Made by a program: the position numbers and the translations under genes
The notes under the pieces: model-generated
What the model was told of the DNA's origin: nothing
What the model saw: only the letters and a program-made list of their open reading frames with translations
The model's database searches: none
Part shown: one piece after another, positions 6,759-13,367 of the stretch
Layout of the letters: every line of letters begins with the position of its first letter
How positions within the stretch are numbered: position 1 is the first letter of the stretch
IMG/VR virus record: IMGVR_UViG_3300031754_000013
Span: 1-36,970 of that record
Source: a virus
Reading direction: 5' to 3' (one strand)
DNA length: 36,970 nt

Positions 6759-8243
6759 CTACACTCCCATCCAGCCGCCTAATGGTTTGCGCGCTGGCTG
6801 CTGGCGGTTATCTTGCGCGTCTGGCGGCGCTACGTCAACAGCAAAAGTCAGGCAGAGCGTGTCTCCACAGTCCGGTGACCGTAGCCCGCGCTTCTTCATC
6901 ATCTCTTTGGCTTCGAGTACGACTGAGCCATGTGCTCGCTTGCCTTGAGCGTAGTGGAATTGTGGACTGGTCAGGTCGCTAGCTAACTCCTCATCGTCTG
7001 GTATCTGCGCGCCGCCATCAAGCCAAGATTTGCACTTACCCCAAGTCTCCGCTCTACGATTAAAATATTTAACGCTGTCATACGCCGATTCACTTCCATC
7101 AAAGGCAATGACCTCGTACCCAAGAGACTTACAGTAATCAAACACCCCACCGCCGACTCCTCCGGCATCAATGATAGTAGCTCCGGGCTTAAGCTCGGAT
7201 ATTCTTGCAATAACGCGGTTCGCAGTAAATTGGGTATCTCGGTTCCTGAACTTTTCAAGCTGGACATATCTCCTCCCTTGCCGATAGCCTAGAACAGTCT
7301 GGTCGTCGCCAAATCTTGCCACGTCGCAGGCAAGGATTTTAGGCAAATACTCGTAACCTTCTGCTTTGTAATGCCTTGCACGGTATACGGAATCGCTGGA
7401 GATGAACTGAGTGTCACCCTGGCGGGGAAACACTCCCCTAACTCGGACTCGGAAGAAATCGCTATCTTCGCCCTCGTCCTCTTCCCATTGCTTGTAGAGA
7501 GCTTTGTTTGTCCCCTCGACAGTTCGACTGTCAATATGACGGTTTCGCCAGCGATGCGCTTGCGAGCCAAAGCACTCAAAGAATGGCCCGTCATTGAGAG
7601 TGGGATTACCAAACACAAGCCAGAGGATGACTGTGTTTTCATCGGTTAGCGCTCCTTTGGTGACTTCCCAAATGGGCCGGCTGATTGCGCTAGCCTCATC
7701 AAAGATGACGAGTATGAGCTTGCCTGCGTTGTGAAGCCCTGCGAAAGCTTCAGTGTTATTGTCTGCCCAAGTCTCGAAATCACAGCGATAATTCGCTCTA
7801 TACTCTGTATCCTTGGTGCTAACGCGAGTTGCCTGCACTTCCCATAAATCATGGTCATGCGCCAGTCTAAACCACTTTGCGACTTCCGGTTGAGTTTTCG
7901 AAGATAGCTGATTCCCAGTATTTGCGGTGACAATACAGCGAGCTTGCGGCCAACAACTCAATGCCCATTTCAATACCATCGCTACGAGGGCCGATTTACC
8001 TATATCATGCCCCGATGCGACCGCCGATTGATATGGCATGAATCTAGTTTCTGGGTTGCGAAGATGTTGACCAATAGCATCAAGTTCTTCGGCTTGCCAA
8101 GTGCGCGGACCTGAACTGTTGGCTAATTCACTTGTTCCCCAGGGGAAAATTTCTCTCACATAGCCAAGTGGGTCATACATGCACTCGGCAGCTAATTGCG
8201 TGGCTGATTCTACAAAATCAACTTGAGGATTGGCGGCTGGCAA
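6759..8243 (-). CDS. terL: Terminase large subunit (ATPase-nuclease)
   Basis: The 494-residue packaging motor has an adenine-binding-like WQAEEL (about 49-54), Walker A SGHDIGKSAL (77-86), Walker B LILVIFDEAS (about 176-185) and coupling motif GNPT (about 212-215). The RNase H-like nuclease follows, with D307 in ACDVARFGDD, D359 in IIDAGG and the acidic SPDCGD near 457-461. All catalytic landmarks are present. The start is a TTG at 8243, preceded by TAGGGAAAG and overlapping the small-subunit gene by 26 bases; the next ATG would remove conserved N-terminal sequence. It cuts and pumps DNA through the portal. Confidence 0.93.
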   Translation of the reverse strand: MPAANPQVDFVESATQLAAECMYDPLGYVREIFPWGTSELANSSGPRTWQAEELDAIGQHLRNPETRFMPYQSAVASGHDIGKSALVAMVLKWALSCWPQARCIVTANTGNQLSSKTQPEVAKWFRLAHDHDLWEVQATRVSTKDTEYRANYRCDFETWADNNTEAFAGLHNAGKLILVIFDEASAISRPIWEVTKGALTDENTVILWLVFGNPTLNDGPFFECFGSQAHRWRNRHIDSRTVEGTNKALYKQWEEDEGEDSDFFRVRVRGVFPRQGDTQFISSDSVYRARHYKAEGYEYLPKILACDVARFGDDQTVLGYRQGRRYVQLEKFRNRDTQFTANRVIARISELKPGATIIDAGGVGGGVFDYCKSLGYEVIAFDGSESAYDSVKYFNRRAETWGKCKSWLDGGAQIPDDEELASDLTSPQFHYAQGKRAHGSVVLEAKEMMKKRGLRSPDCGDTLCLTFAVDVAPPDAQDNRQQPARKPLGGWMGV

Positions 8244-8511
8244 GTAATCTTTCCCTAGCCTTCGTCAGCATTTCTGTATAGCTGATTGAGCCAGTCAGTT
8301 CAATACTTTCCTTGGGCTTGCCATAGCGATACTCCAGTAGACGCAACATGACCCCAGCTTGGACCTTCTCTGATTCGCTCTCTAATAGCGTTAGAAGCTT
8401 TTCGATGGGGTCAATTTGTCTGAATACTCGGTCAACAAACTCTTGTACATCTCGCGTAAGCTTGTTCTGCGAACCTTTCCTGCGCCCGCCTGTCTTTTTG
8501 CCGAGAGCCAT
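8218..8511 (-). CDS. Terminase small subunit candidate
   Basis: A 97-residue protein with the basic N-terminus GKKTGGRRKGSQNKLTRDVQ followed by helices. It lies directly upstream of, and overlaps, the large terminase gene. The 'GGRRKGSQNK' start is common in short DNA-binding proteins annotated as phage small terminase or DUF5681-like proteins. It would recognise packaging sites and recruit TerL. Position is the stronger evidence; the sequence alone is not decisive. Confidence 0.65.
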   Translation of the reverse strand: MALGKKTGGRRKGSQNKLTRDVQEFVDRVFRQIDPIEKLLTLLESESEKVQAGVMLRLLEYRYGKPKESIELTGSISYTEMLTKARERLLASRQSSS

Positions 8512-8521
8512 CTAAAATTGT

Positions 8522-8950
8522 CTATTTTAGAGTTCGGTAGGCCAAAATCCGTTCTATTTGTGCGTAGAATTGCTCCAACGTTTGGTCTGACTTCATTACA
8601 TTGCACAAATAGCAGCATGGCACACAGTTGCCGAGGATGTAGCCCTTGGCGCTGTCTACACGGTCTAAACTAGCTCCTCTGCTTTTCTCTAGGCTCGCAC
8701 CGCAATAAGTACAGAGTTTATGTTCTACGAGTTCTGTATATTGCTCAAAAGTAAGGCTTAATTCAATTCCACGAAACTTGCACTTACTTTTAAGGCCAGC
8801 CCAACGATTTGATATTTTGGCGTCATAATCAGGATGAGCAGCGCGGAATCTCTTACATGATGCTGCTTTGTAGGCTCGATAGGCTGGGTCATCTTTCCAG
8901 CGTTTCTGGAAGTTGATGGTGGCTCGTCGCTTGGCTTCTAAGCTGCGCAT
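8522..8950 (-). CDS. HNH endonuclease
   Basis: The 142-residue protein has a Lys/Arg-rich helical N-terminus (about 1-60) and a zinc/HNH core: CTYCGASL (about 80-87), ASLDRVDSAKGYILGN, then CVPCCYLCNVMKSD. This is the familiar phage HNH type in which D-R-x-D-S-x-K-G-Y replaces a canonical His-rich strand. It sits just upstream of the small terminase gene, an insertion point common for homing endonucleases. No Shine-Dalgarno is clear at the ATG. Confidence 0.8.
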   Translation of the reverse strand: MRSLEAKRRATINFQKRWKDDPAYRAYKAASCKRFRAAHPDYDAKISNRWAGLKSKCKFRGIELSLTFEQYTELVEHKLCTYCGASLEKSRGASLDRVDSAKGYILGNCVPCCYLCNVMKSDQTLEQFYAQIERILAYRTLK

Positions 8951-9006
8951 CTAGGAGGACCTATTTCTATGCTTATTTGCGCTCAATAGCAAGTTCTAGT
9001 ACCAGC

Positions 9007-9438
9007 TTATTTCTCGCGCTCCCCGGTTGGGCCTGGAACTTGGGGTGGCGTGGGGCGCGACCAGTCCCATATTCCCTGATGGCCGACTGCTTCTATCGGC
9101 GGGCTGAGCTTTTCGATTAGCGTGCAGAACCAGCCAAATCGTCCCATCTCGAAATCGCCGTAACTTCCTTCTGGGTACAGCATAATTTCTCGTTGGAATG
9201 CCTCGGTGAACTTCTCGAATTTGTCCAGCTTTACGATGGCAACTATGCAGCCGCGCGGAATCGTGAGCGGGTCATATCCCCATTGGCGAGAGCAGGTGTT
9301 GTCAACTCGCTTCGTCGCGTGAATCGCTACTTCTTGGCCTATTAGCCACGCTGGAGGTCGCCAGTGCCGCGTTTCAATCTTCTTGCGCCCATCAGCCATC
9401 AGCGAGGCCCAAGGTTGCCACAGAGACAACGCTTTCAT
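9007..9438 (-). CDS. ASCH-domain protein
   Basis: The 143-residue protein begins MKALSLWQPWASLMADGRKK and continues IETRHWRPP, VAIHATKR and later CIVAIVKLDKF and FGWFCTLIEKL. This is the ASCH/PUA-like beta-barrel pattern linked to RNA or modified-base binding; some ASCH proteins are ribonucleases or amidohydrolases. The ATG at 9438 overlaps the upstream stop (ATGA), with GGAGGAG as ribosome site from the repeated cassette described at 9443-9463. The last residues (RPTPPQVPGP) repeat the N-terminus of the upstream gene. Family call good; role in the phage unknown. Confidence 0.82.
   Translation of the reverse strand: MKALSLWQPWASLMADGRKKIETRHWRPPAWLIGQEVAIHATKRVDNTCSRQWGYDPLTIPRGCIVAIVKLDKFEKFTEAFQREIMLYPEGSYGDFEMGRFGWFCTLIEKLSPPIEAVGHQGIWDWSRPTPPQVPGPTGEREK
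9028..9058. repeat. 31-bp direct repeat, copy A
   Basis: A perfect 31-bp match to 9600-9630. This copy encodes RPTPPQVPGP at the C-terminus of the ASCH protein. The two copies bracket the ASCH gene and its upstream neighbour, and both are read in the frame giving that peptide. Confidence 0.95.
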
Positions 9439-9632
9439 TTGCTCTCCTCCTCCGCTCGCAAGGAAGCTGGGGGCGGGGCTGCACATCTCCAGCTACGAAC
9501 ATAGCAATCTGGATTTATAGAGCCGTCACTCTTCAAATAAACCCACCTTGTAGGCCACCAGAACGGGCCAACACGTAGAGCTTTTAGGGCCTCTGGATAT
9601 GGGCCTGGAACTTGGGGTGGCGTGGGGCGCAC
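9435..9632 (-). CDS. Small protein with Pro-rich N-terminus, unknown
   Basis: A 65-residue protein starting at a GTG, with RPTPPQVPGP at the N-terminus (encoded by repeat copy B), a Trp-rich middle (VGPFWWPTRWVYLKSDGS) and the C-terminus SLRAEEESK. The stop overlaps the ASCH start. The start codon has only a weak AAGG nearby, so the true 5' end is uncertain. No family recognised; it may be a fragment left by recombination between the 31-bp repeats. Confidence 0.5.
   Translation of the reverse strand: MRPTPPQVPGPYPEALKALRVGPFWWPTRWVYLKSDGSINPDCYVRSWRCAAPPPASLRAEEESK
9443..9463 (-). repeat. Repeated C-terminus/ribosome-site cassette, copy 1
   Basis: A 21-bp segment identical to 9947-9967, and partly to 10173-10186. 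On the coding strand it holds GCGAGCGGAGGAGGAG, encoding LRAEEE at the end of one gene and supplying the GGAGGAG ribosome site of the next. Here it serves the ASCH gene. Confidence 0.85.
9600..9630. repeat. 31-bp direct repeat, copy B
   Basis: Perfect copy of 9028-9058. This copy covers the start of the small gene at 9435-9632 and encodes its RPTPPQVPGP N-terminus. Recombination between the copies would delete 572 bp including the ASCH coding region. Confidence 0.95.
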
Positions 9633-9633
9633 C

Positions 9634-9945
9634 TTAAAATGCCTTTATCCGCTCTGCCAAAATACCGCTGTATACTTTCATCGCGTCGTACTGTCGCTCC
9701 AAACGGTCGCGCTCTTCTGGACTAAGAGAACCGAAAATCTTGGTATCTAGTCCAAAGCAAAATGCATGTAGCTTTTCCAATTTCCCATCTAGTTCCTTTT
9801 TTTCTGCAATTACTCGTTCTTGATGTGGCTGCATGATTTTCTCCTTGTGGTCGCGCTCAGGCCATGCGCATCTTCCGCACAGTCCTGGATTCGCTGGCCA
9901 ATGTTTGAAATTGTCGCAAACTTTCTCAGCTTGTCCGTAACTCAC
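9634..9945 (-). CDS. Helical protein related to crAss001_48 type, with Cys-motif extension
   Basis: From a GTG at 9945 (overlapping the upstream stop as GTGA, with GGAGGAG upstream) the product is 103 residues. Residues 1-37 form a Cys-motif segment with LCGRCAWPERDHKE. The rest, from an internal Met at 9834, has the all-helical pattern HQERVIAEKKELDGKLEKL ... LSPEERDRLERQYDAMKVYS and ends ERIKAF. It matches short stand-alone phage proteins annotated crAss001_48-related. A strong AAGGAG six bases before the internal ATG suggests a second 65-residue product. Function unknown. Confidence 0.7.
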   Translation of the reverse strand: MSYGQAEKVCDNFKHWPANPGLCGRCAWPERDHKEKIMQPHQERVIAEKKELDGKLEKLHAFCFGLDTKIFGSLSPEERDRLERQYDAMKVYSGILAERIKAF

Positions 9946-10169
9946 TTCTCCTCCTCCGCTCGCAAGGCCAGATACCACAAACCAATAGTCCCGCCAAGAA
10001 GGATAGCAATGCTCAAGAACGCGAGAGGAAACGAAGCAATCCATAATGCTGTTCCCAGTGGCTCACGAACGTGAATTGTGTAGTCCACCCACCACTCAGA
10101 CACATAGCCTATAGCAAACATCCAGCTAATCGGGAACACAATACCGAGCAGTCCGAAGATAACTCTCAT
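9942..10169 (-). CDS. Small membrane protein, two TM helices
   Basis: A 75-residue protein with TM1 at about 2-22 (VIFGLLGIVFPISWMFAIGY), a short loop, TM2 at about 42-67 (LWIASFPLAFLSIAILLGG...) and the C-terminus ALRAEEEK. It overlaps both neighbours by four bases (ATGA and GTGA). It lies in the accessory early region, not the lysis region, so an inner-membrane host-takeover or anti-superinfection role is as likely as a holin. Confidence 0.6.
   Translation of the reverse strand: MRVIFGLLGIVFPISWMFAIGYVSEWWVDYTIHVREPLGTALWIASFPLAFLSIAILLGGTIGLWYLALRAEEEK
9947..9967 (-). repeat. Repeated C-terminus/ribosome-site cassette, copy 2
   Basis: Identical over 21 bp to 9443-9463. It encodes LRAEEE at the end of the small membrane protein and provides the ribosome site for the GTG start at 9945. 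Confidence 0.85.
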
Positions 10170-10945
10170 TTGTCCTCCGCTCGCAAAACTGGCTCGGCCA
10201 ATAAGTCCTCACCTTTCTTGGTTCGCTCTATCCATTTGTCGAACACCAATTGCATGAAGTCCCCAAGTGTTTTGCTGTGGCTATGAGCTAGTGGCACGAC
10301 CCAATCTTTGTCCTGTTCTGAAATTCTGATGACTATACCGGACGTGAGCGTGTGCGCTTCATCGGCATCAACAAGTTTTTCCAGCGTGTCGAAATCTCGC
10401 GTCTTGCCTCCACATAGACTGCGGAGCACTTGGTAGGCGCGGACTTTCCTCGACTGCTCAAGATGGAGTTTATTTTCAGAATCAACTAGCTCGTTGAAAC
10501 GCTCAATGGAAAGCTGCATGACCGTGCTTGTTTCCAATTCTACTTTGGTGGAGTGCTGCATAAGCACCGCTGGCTCGGCAGGCGTGCGGCCTTCTTCAAT
10601 AGCCGTGTTCCGGATGTGCCTGAGCATTTCGTTGGCACAGTTTATTGCCTCGCTTAGAGTCGCGCCGTTTGCTATACCACTATGTGCTCGGTCGGCATCA
10701 ATGTCCACGTACCAGCGATTCTCTATTTTGTAAATGCGAAGATTGTATTCGTCTGTGGGCGGCGCTGGCGTGGGCGCGGCGAGCACGCGTCGCGCGTTGC
10801 TCAAGGCTAAATCCCATGTTGCTCCCCGATACTTCATCCCGTGCGCCGCTGCGAACTCAAAGATTGGTTGCGTGTCGGCGGCTACTCTATCTAGCTTGTC
10901 AACCAACTCTTGTAGCGCTTCCCGCAGTTCCCGCTCCGGTGTCAT
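10166..10945 (-). CDS. Hypothetical 259-residue early protein
   Basis: The protein starts MTPERELREALQELVDKLDR. It has a helical N-terminus (about 1-55), a Pro-rich linker (APTPAPPTDE), a small alpha-beta segment NLRIYKIENRWYVDID, then more helices and the C-terminus VLRAEDK. The start overlaps the preceding stop (ATGA). No catalytic motif or family is recognised. The IEEGRTPAEPAV region looks linker-like, so this may be several short domains joined. Confidence 0.65.
   Translation of the reverse strand: MTPERELREALQELVDKLDRVAADTQPIFEFAAAHGMKYRGATWDLALSNARRVLAAPTPAPPTDEYNLRIYKIENRWYVDIDADRAHSGIANGATLSEAINCANEMLRHIRNTAIEEGRTPAEPAVLMQHSTKVELETSTVMQLSIERFNELVDSENKLHLEQSRKVRAYQVLRSLCGGKTRDFDTLEKLVDADEAHTLTSGIVIRISEQDKDWVVPLAHSHSKTLGDFMQLVFDKWIERTKKGEDLLAEPVLRAEDK
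10173..10186 (-). repeat. Repeated C-terminus/ribosome-site cassette, copy 3 (partial)
   Basis: Fourteen bases shared with the other two copies. It encodes LRAED at the end of the 259-residue protein and supplies GGAGGA for the ATG at 10169. Confidence 0.75.
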
Positions 10946-11145
10946 GGCTTGCGCTCCTCAAACTCGTAATCGCCTTCCCATTCTTTCGGGTCGATACACG
11001 CTGCTTCGCCAAAGGTACAAGGACCGCAAAGCCCTGTCAGCGAAACAACCGGAGACGCATCGCAGTTTTCGCATCTCCGCGTGTAATCAGCGTAGACTTT
11101 CTCGATGCGCTTGCGGGCCGCTGGCTCCTTGGGATGGGCTTTCAT
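10942..11145 (-). CDS. Small zinc-ribbon-like protein
   Basis: A 67-residue protein from MKAHPKEPAARKRIEKVYAD, with CENC (about 25-28), CGPC (about 40-43), then ACIDPKEWEGDYEFEE. The two CxxC knuckles suggest one structural zinc. The ATG overlaps the upstream stop and its stop overlaps the next start (ATGA both sides). Function unknown. Confidence 0.65.
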   Translation of the reverse strand: MKAHPKEPAARKRIEKVYADYTRRCENCDASPVVSLTGLCGPCTFGEAACIDPKEWEGDYEFEERKP

Positions 11146-11294
11146 GGGCGCACCGGATGTGCTGCTATCCAAGCCTCGATACAGTCCTGAATGGCTTGCG
11201 CAAGCTCTTGCACTGGCTGCTCGTCCTTGCGCGGCGAGCCTTCCAAAAAGTAAAACGCCAACTCACCACATTTCTCATCATAGGAATATTTCAT
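11142..11294 (-). CDS. 50-residue protein of unknown function
   Basis: MKYSYDEKCGELAFYFLEGS opens a 50-residue protein ending in a helix (VQELAQAIQDCIEAWIAAH). Start and stop both overlap neighbouring genes by four bases (ATGA), and GGAGG lies about six bases upstream of the start. No family recognised. Confidence 0.6.
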   Translation of the reverse strand: MKYSYDEKCGELAFYFLEGSPRKDEQPVQELAQAIQDCIEAWIAAHPVRP

Positions 11295-11614
11295 TTCACT
11301 TCCTCCCGTTTCCCGCCCCCGCTGCCCAGCCATTGCTCCATGAATTGCTTGGCCTTGCCGCGCTTTACGTCGTTAGTGCTGAACCTGAGCATACGAATCC
11401 CCAGCATGGTCGCTGTGTTAGACTTCTCGTTGTCTGAGCCATAGCCAGCGCCATGCTTGCCGGCAAAATAGCCGTCCACCTCTATCCCGATTCCGTAATC
11501 CTGCAAGTAGAAATCTAGCCTCCACTTGCGCTCTGGACAGACAGGCTCTTGCTGGCGAAACAGCACACCCAATTCTTTCAAGTGAATAGCGAGCAAGATT
11601 TGCCCTTGATTCAT
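11291..11614 (-). CDS. PD-(D/E)XK-type small nuclease (DUF559/Vsr-like)
   Basis: The 107-residue protein has an N-terminal helix QILLAIHLKELGVLFRQQ (Glu16 possibly catalytic), RKWRLDFYLQD (Asp35) and GIGIEVDGYFAGKHG (Glu44, Asp46), then a basic helix and strand NTATMLGIRMLRFSTNDV. The LDF...IEVDG spacing is typical of the DUF559/Vsr group of the restriction-like fold. In a recombination or replication region it could resolve branched DNA or nick mismatches. The start overlaps the upstream stop (ATGA). Fold likely; substrate unknown. Confidence 0.7.
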   Translation of the reverse strand: MNQGQILLAIHLKELGVLFRQQEPVCPERKWRLDFYLQDYGIGIEVDGYFAGKHGAGYGSDNEKSNTATMLGIRMLRFSTNDVKRGKAKQFMEQWLGSGGGKREEVK

Positions 11615-11853
11615 ACCTTGCCCCACCGATGCGCATGGAGTCTCTTTATCTGTTTCTCGCGGGAATTGAGGTATTCAACCCTTAATTCGACTCGTAGCTC
11701 CTCTTTTGCTTTCCAGACCGTCTCCAGCGCGGCGTACAGGGCCGCATCCTGCCTTCTAGAAGCCTTCCACCACGCCCAAAGGTGATGCCCAGCCCTGATT
11801 AGCAGCAGTTCATGCGGAGCCGTGGCCCGATTGTCTAGCCGCTTATCCCTCAT
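11611..11853 (-). CDS. 80-residue basic helical protein
   Basis: MRDKRLDNRATAPHELLLIR opens a protein with a WAWWKASRR patch, a long helix and the basic C-terminus KQIKRLHAHRWGKV. It is ATGA-coupled on both sides. Composition suggests nucleic-acid contact, but no family is recognised. Confidence 0.6.
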   Translation of the reverse strand: MRDKRLDNRATAPHELLLIRAGHHLWAWWKASRRQDAALYAALETVWKAKEELRVELRVEYLNSREKQIKRLHAHRWGKV

Positions 11854-12056
11854 CGGCCTAAACCTCGTACCAGCGCGCAAAGGTTATGCTCTTGGCTGCC
11901 TGTCAGGTCCGGCCAGCGCAAGTTATCGCTCTTGAGTGGCGGTCTAGGCTTGTAGTAGCGTTGCTCCTGATAGTGCTTCTGGCAGCGCCCCTTGGCGAAG
12001 AACTTCCGCTTACAGCTTTGGACTCTGCACCGCTGCATCCCTTGGGCTTTGCTCAT
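11850..12056 (-). CDS. Small zinc-finger protein, possible HNH remnant
   Basis: This 68-residue basic protein has CRVQSCKRKFFAKGRCQKHY (residues 10-29), a Cys-x4-Cys-x8-Cys-x2-His arrangement. The same kind of domain opens the HNH protein encoded at 19803-20294 (CxxDRKHTAHGMCEPCYD). Here no nuclease core follows, so it may be a stand-alone DNA-binding mini-protein or the decayed N-terminus of a homing endonuclease. No clear ribosome site; stop overlaps the next start. Confidence 0.6.
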   Translation of the reverse strand: MSKAQGMQRCRVQSCKRKFFAKGRCQKHYQEQRYYKPRPPLKSDNLRWPDLTGSQEHNLCALVRGLGR

Positions 12057-12111
12057 GGCCGCTCCTCGCTCACTATCCCAAACTCTTCTCGCGAGCCCTC
12101 ATGCGCTGCTT

Positions 12112-12543
12112 TCACTGACTAGGCAACCACTTTGCAGTTATGCCCATGCGCCTAAAACGCTCTCGAGTAGCCTCTGCAAACACATCGCGTATCGCGTCTT
12201 TGTCCTCGAGTTCCTCATATTGTTTGCCTGTCATGCGCGGCGCAATCTCTCGAGCGATAGGCCGAATCACATTCAGGATTGGTTCTTGCTGCACGAATCG
12301 CCCTGGGTTTTCTGGCGGGAATCGTTGCTCGGGCATTCTCTGATGAAAGTCCGAGAGCTTCGGCATGAACTGGCACTCATTTAGGCATCGCTCGAAACCT
12401 TGTGCGATTTGATATGTGGTGCAGTTCCTCAGCGCATGAGTGAAAATCTCGAGCTGGTCCTCAGAAAGCTCAACTGAGAAATGCCTGCTAAGTTTCTTGA
12501 GCCACTCCAGAATGCAGTCGACGGACCCTTTCAATGGCTTCAT
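12112..12543 (-). CDS. Possible helicase-loader-type replication protein
   Basis: A 143-residue helical protein from MKPLKGSVDCILEWLKKLSR, with AQGFERCLNECQFMPKLSDF in the middle and a C-terminal RERFRRMGI segment. The 'x-FMPKLSDFH' portion recalls the FPPTxxE segment of G39P-type loaders that follow replisome organiser genes. The ATG is preceded by GAGGAACACAG and overlaps the preceding replication gene by 56 bases. Loader function is inferred from gene order and shape. Confidence 0.5.
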   Translation of the reverse strand: MKPLKGSVDCILEWLKKLSRHFSVELSEDQLEIFTHALRNCTTYQIAQGFERCLNECQFMPKLSDFHQRMPEQRFPPENPGRFVQQEPILNVIRPIAREIAPRMTGKQYEELEDKDAIRDVFAEATRERFRRMGITAKWLPSQ

Positions 12544-13318
12544 CTGTGTTCCTCGCCTTTTGTTGAGAAGCGCTGACTTTTTTGACAACTTGCGGAGCGT
12601 CTTTCCAGCGTCTTTTGTTGAGCCAAGTACTTGGGTATGGTATCTTGTCCATATCCTGCCATTGCTCAGTTCTCTTCCAGCATTCCAGTCCGGCCAGTAT
12701 TTCTCCGAGATTTCCATCAAGCATTCCTTTCACCCAAACCTTGAGCGCCTCGAGCCTGTCTACCTTTTTGGGGTAAGCATTCCAGAACTGATAAAACTCT
12801 TCGCTCCCTAGCGACCCCACGCTTTTCGTGGGGAGAGGTTTTATCTTCTCTACTTCTATATCTACTTCTCCTTCTACTACGCACCCCGGCGTGTTTTTAG
12901 TTGTAACTTCTGCCGCACCTTGCCGTGTTTTTCTGCGCCATGCTCTCTGACGCATGTACTCGGATTGATACTTAGCCCAACTCAAAATCTTTACGGCGTA
13001 CAGTTTCGGAGCTTCTTCTCGAGTCACGACCAACTCAATTTTCCCCTGTGATTCAAAGAGCCTGAACGTCTCGAGAATGTCCACCGATGCATCGCCAAGA
13101 ATCCCCGCATAACGGTCAAGCGGATACCCAAAGAGACTCGAGGGGTCATCGCCAGCGCAGACAACTCCAGGCACTCTCGAGCGACCCGCAAGCGTCAGCA
13201 AATCAACCCAAAATGCACGCTGACCACCAGACATTTCATACCGGCTTGTGCCATCCAACCATTCCGGCACCCAAAGTTTTATCCAGCTACGTCCCATAGA
13301 TTTGTAAGCTTCGGCCAT
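12488..13318 (-). CDS. Replisome organiser / replication initiation protein
   Basis: The 276-residue protein has an N-terminal winged-helix-like domain (about 10-125; IKLWVPEWLDG, MSGGQRAFWVDLL, FESQGKIELV, ILSWAKYQ), as in phage replisome organisers. A variable linker follows, then a C-terminal region FWNAYPKKVDRLEALKVW ... IPYPSTWLNKRRWKD, the common phage O-like C-terminal module that contacts the helicase or loader. It would bind origin DNA and recruit host replication proteins. No Shine-Dalgarno is seen; a promoter at 13328-13357 places the mRNA start within a few bases of the ATG. Confidence 0.75.
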   Translation of the reverse strand: MAEAYKSMGRSWIKLWVPEWLDGTSRYEMSGGQRAFWVDLLTLAGRSRVPGVVCAGDDPSSLFGYPLDRYAGILGDASVDILETFRLFESQGKIELVVTREEAPKLYAVKILSWAKYQSEYMRQRAWRRKTRQGAAEVTTKNTPGCVVEGEVDIEVEKIKPLPTKSVGSLGSEEFYQFWNAYPKKVDRLEALKVWVKGMLDGNLGEILAGLECWKRTEQWQDMDKIPYPSTWLNKRRWKDAPQVVKKVSASQQKARNTDEAIERVRRLHSGVAQET

Positions 13319-13327
13319 ATACTCGCA

Positions 13328-13357
13328 ATAGTGCGCTCACAAAGCGAACCATGTCAA
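13328..13357 (-). promoter_or_regulatory. Promoter candidate for the replication genes
   Basis: The minus strand has TTGACA (13357-13352), an 18-base spacer and CACTAT (13333-13328), nine bases before the organiser ATG. It sits in one of the few gaps of the early operon. The -10 matches consensus at three of six positions, so strength is uncertain. The -35 lies inside a repeated 13-mer (see 13352-13364). Confidence 0.45.
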
Positions 13358-13364
13358 GCAAAAT
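13352..13364 (-). repeat. ATTTTGCTTGACA repeat, copy 1
   Basis: This 13-mer is repeated exactly at 13388-13400 and with one change (G to T) at 17467-17479, always on the minus strand. Each contains TTGACA. It may be a -35-centred element or an operator for an early regulator such as the ribbon-helix-helix protein. Confidence 0.6.
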
Positions 13365-13367
13365 CCC

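Noticed and set aside
8951-9006. Short gap upstream of the HNH gene as tRNA or small RNA
   Set aside because: At 56 bases it is too short for a tRNA, and I see no cloverleaf or strong stem.
10734-11444. Long plus-strand open frames (236 and 181 codons) opposite the accessory genes
   Set aside because: They mirror a chain of minus-strand genes with ATGA overlaps, ribosome sites and recognisable domains. They have no good start region and carry low-complexity Arg/Ser/Leu composition typical of antisense frames.
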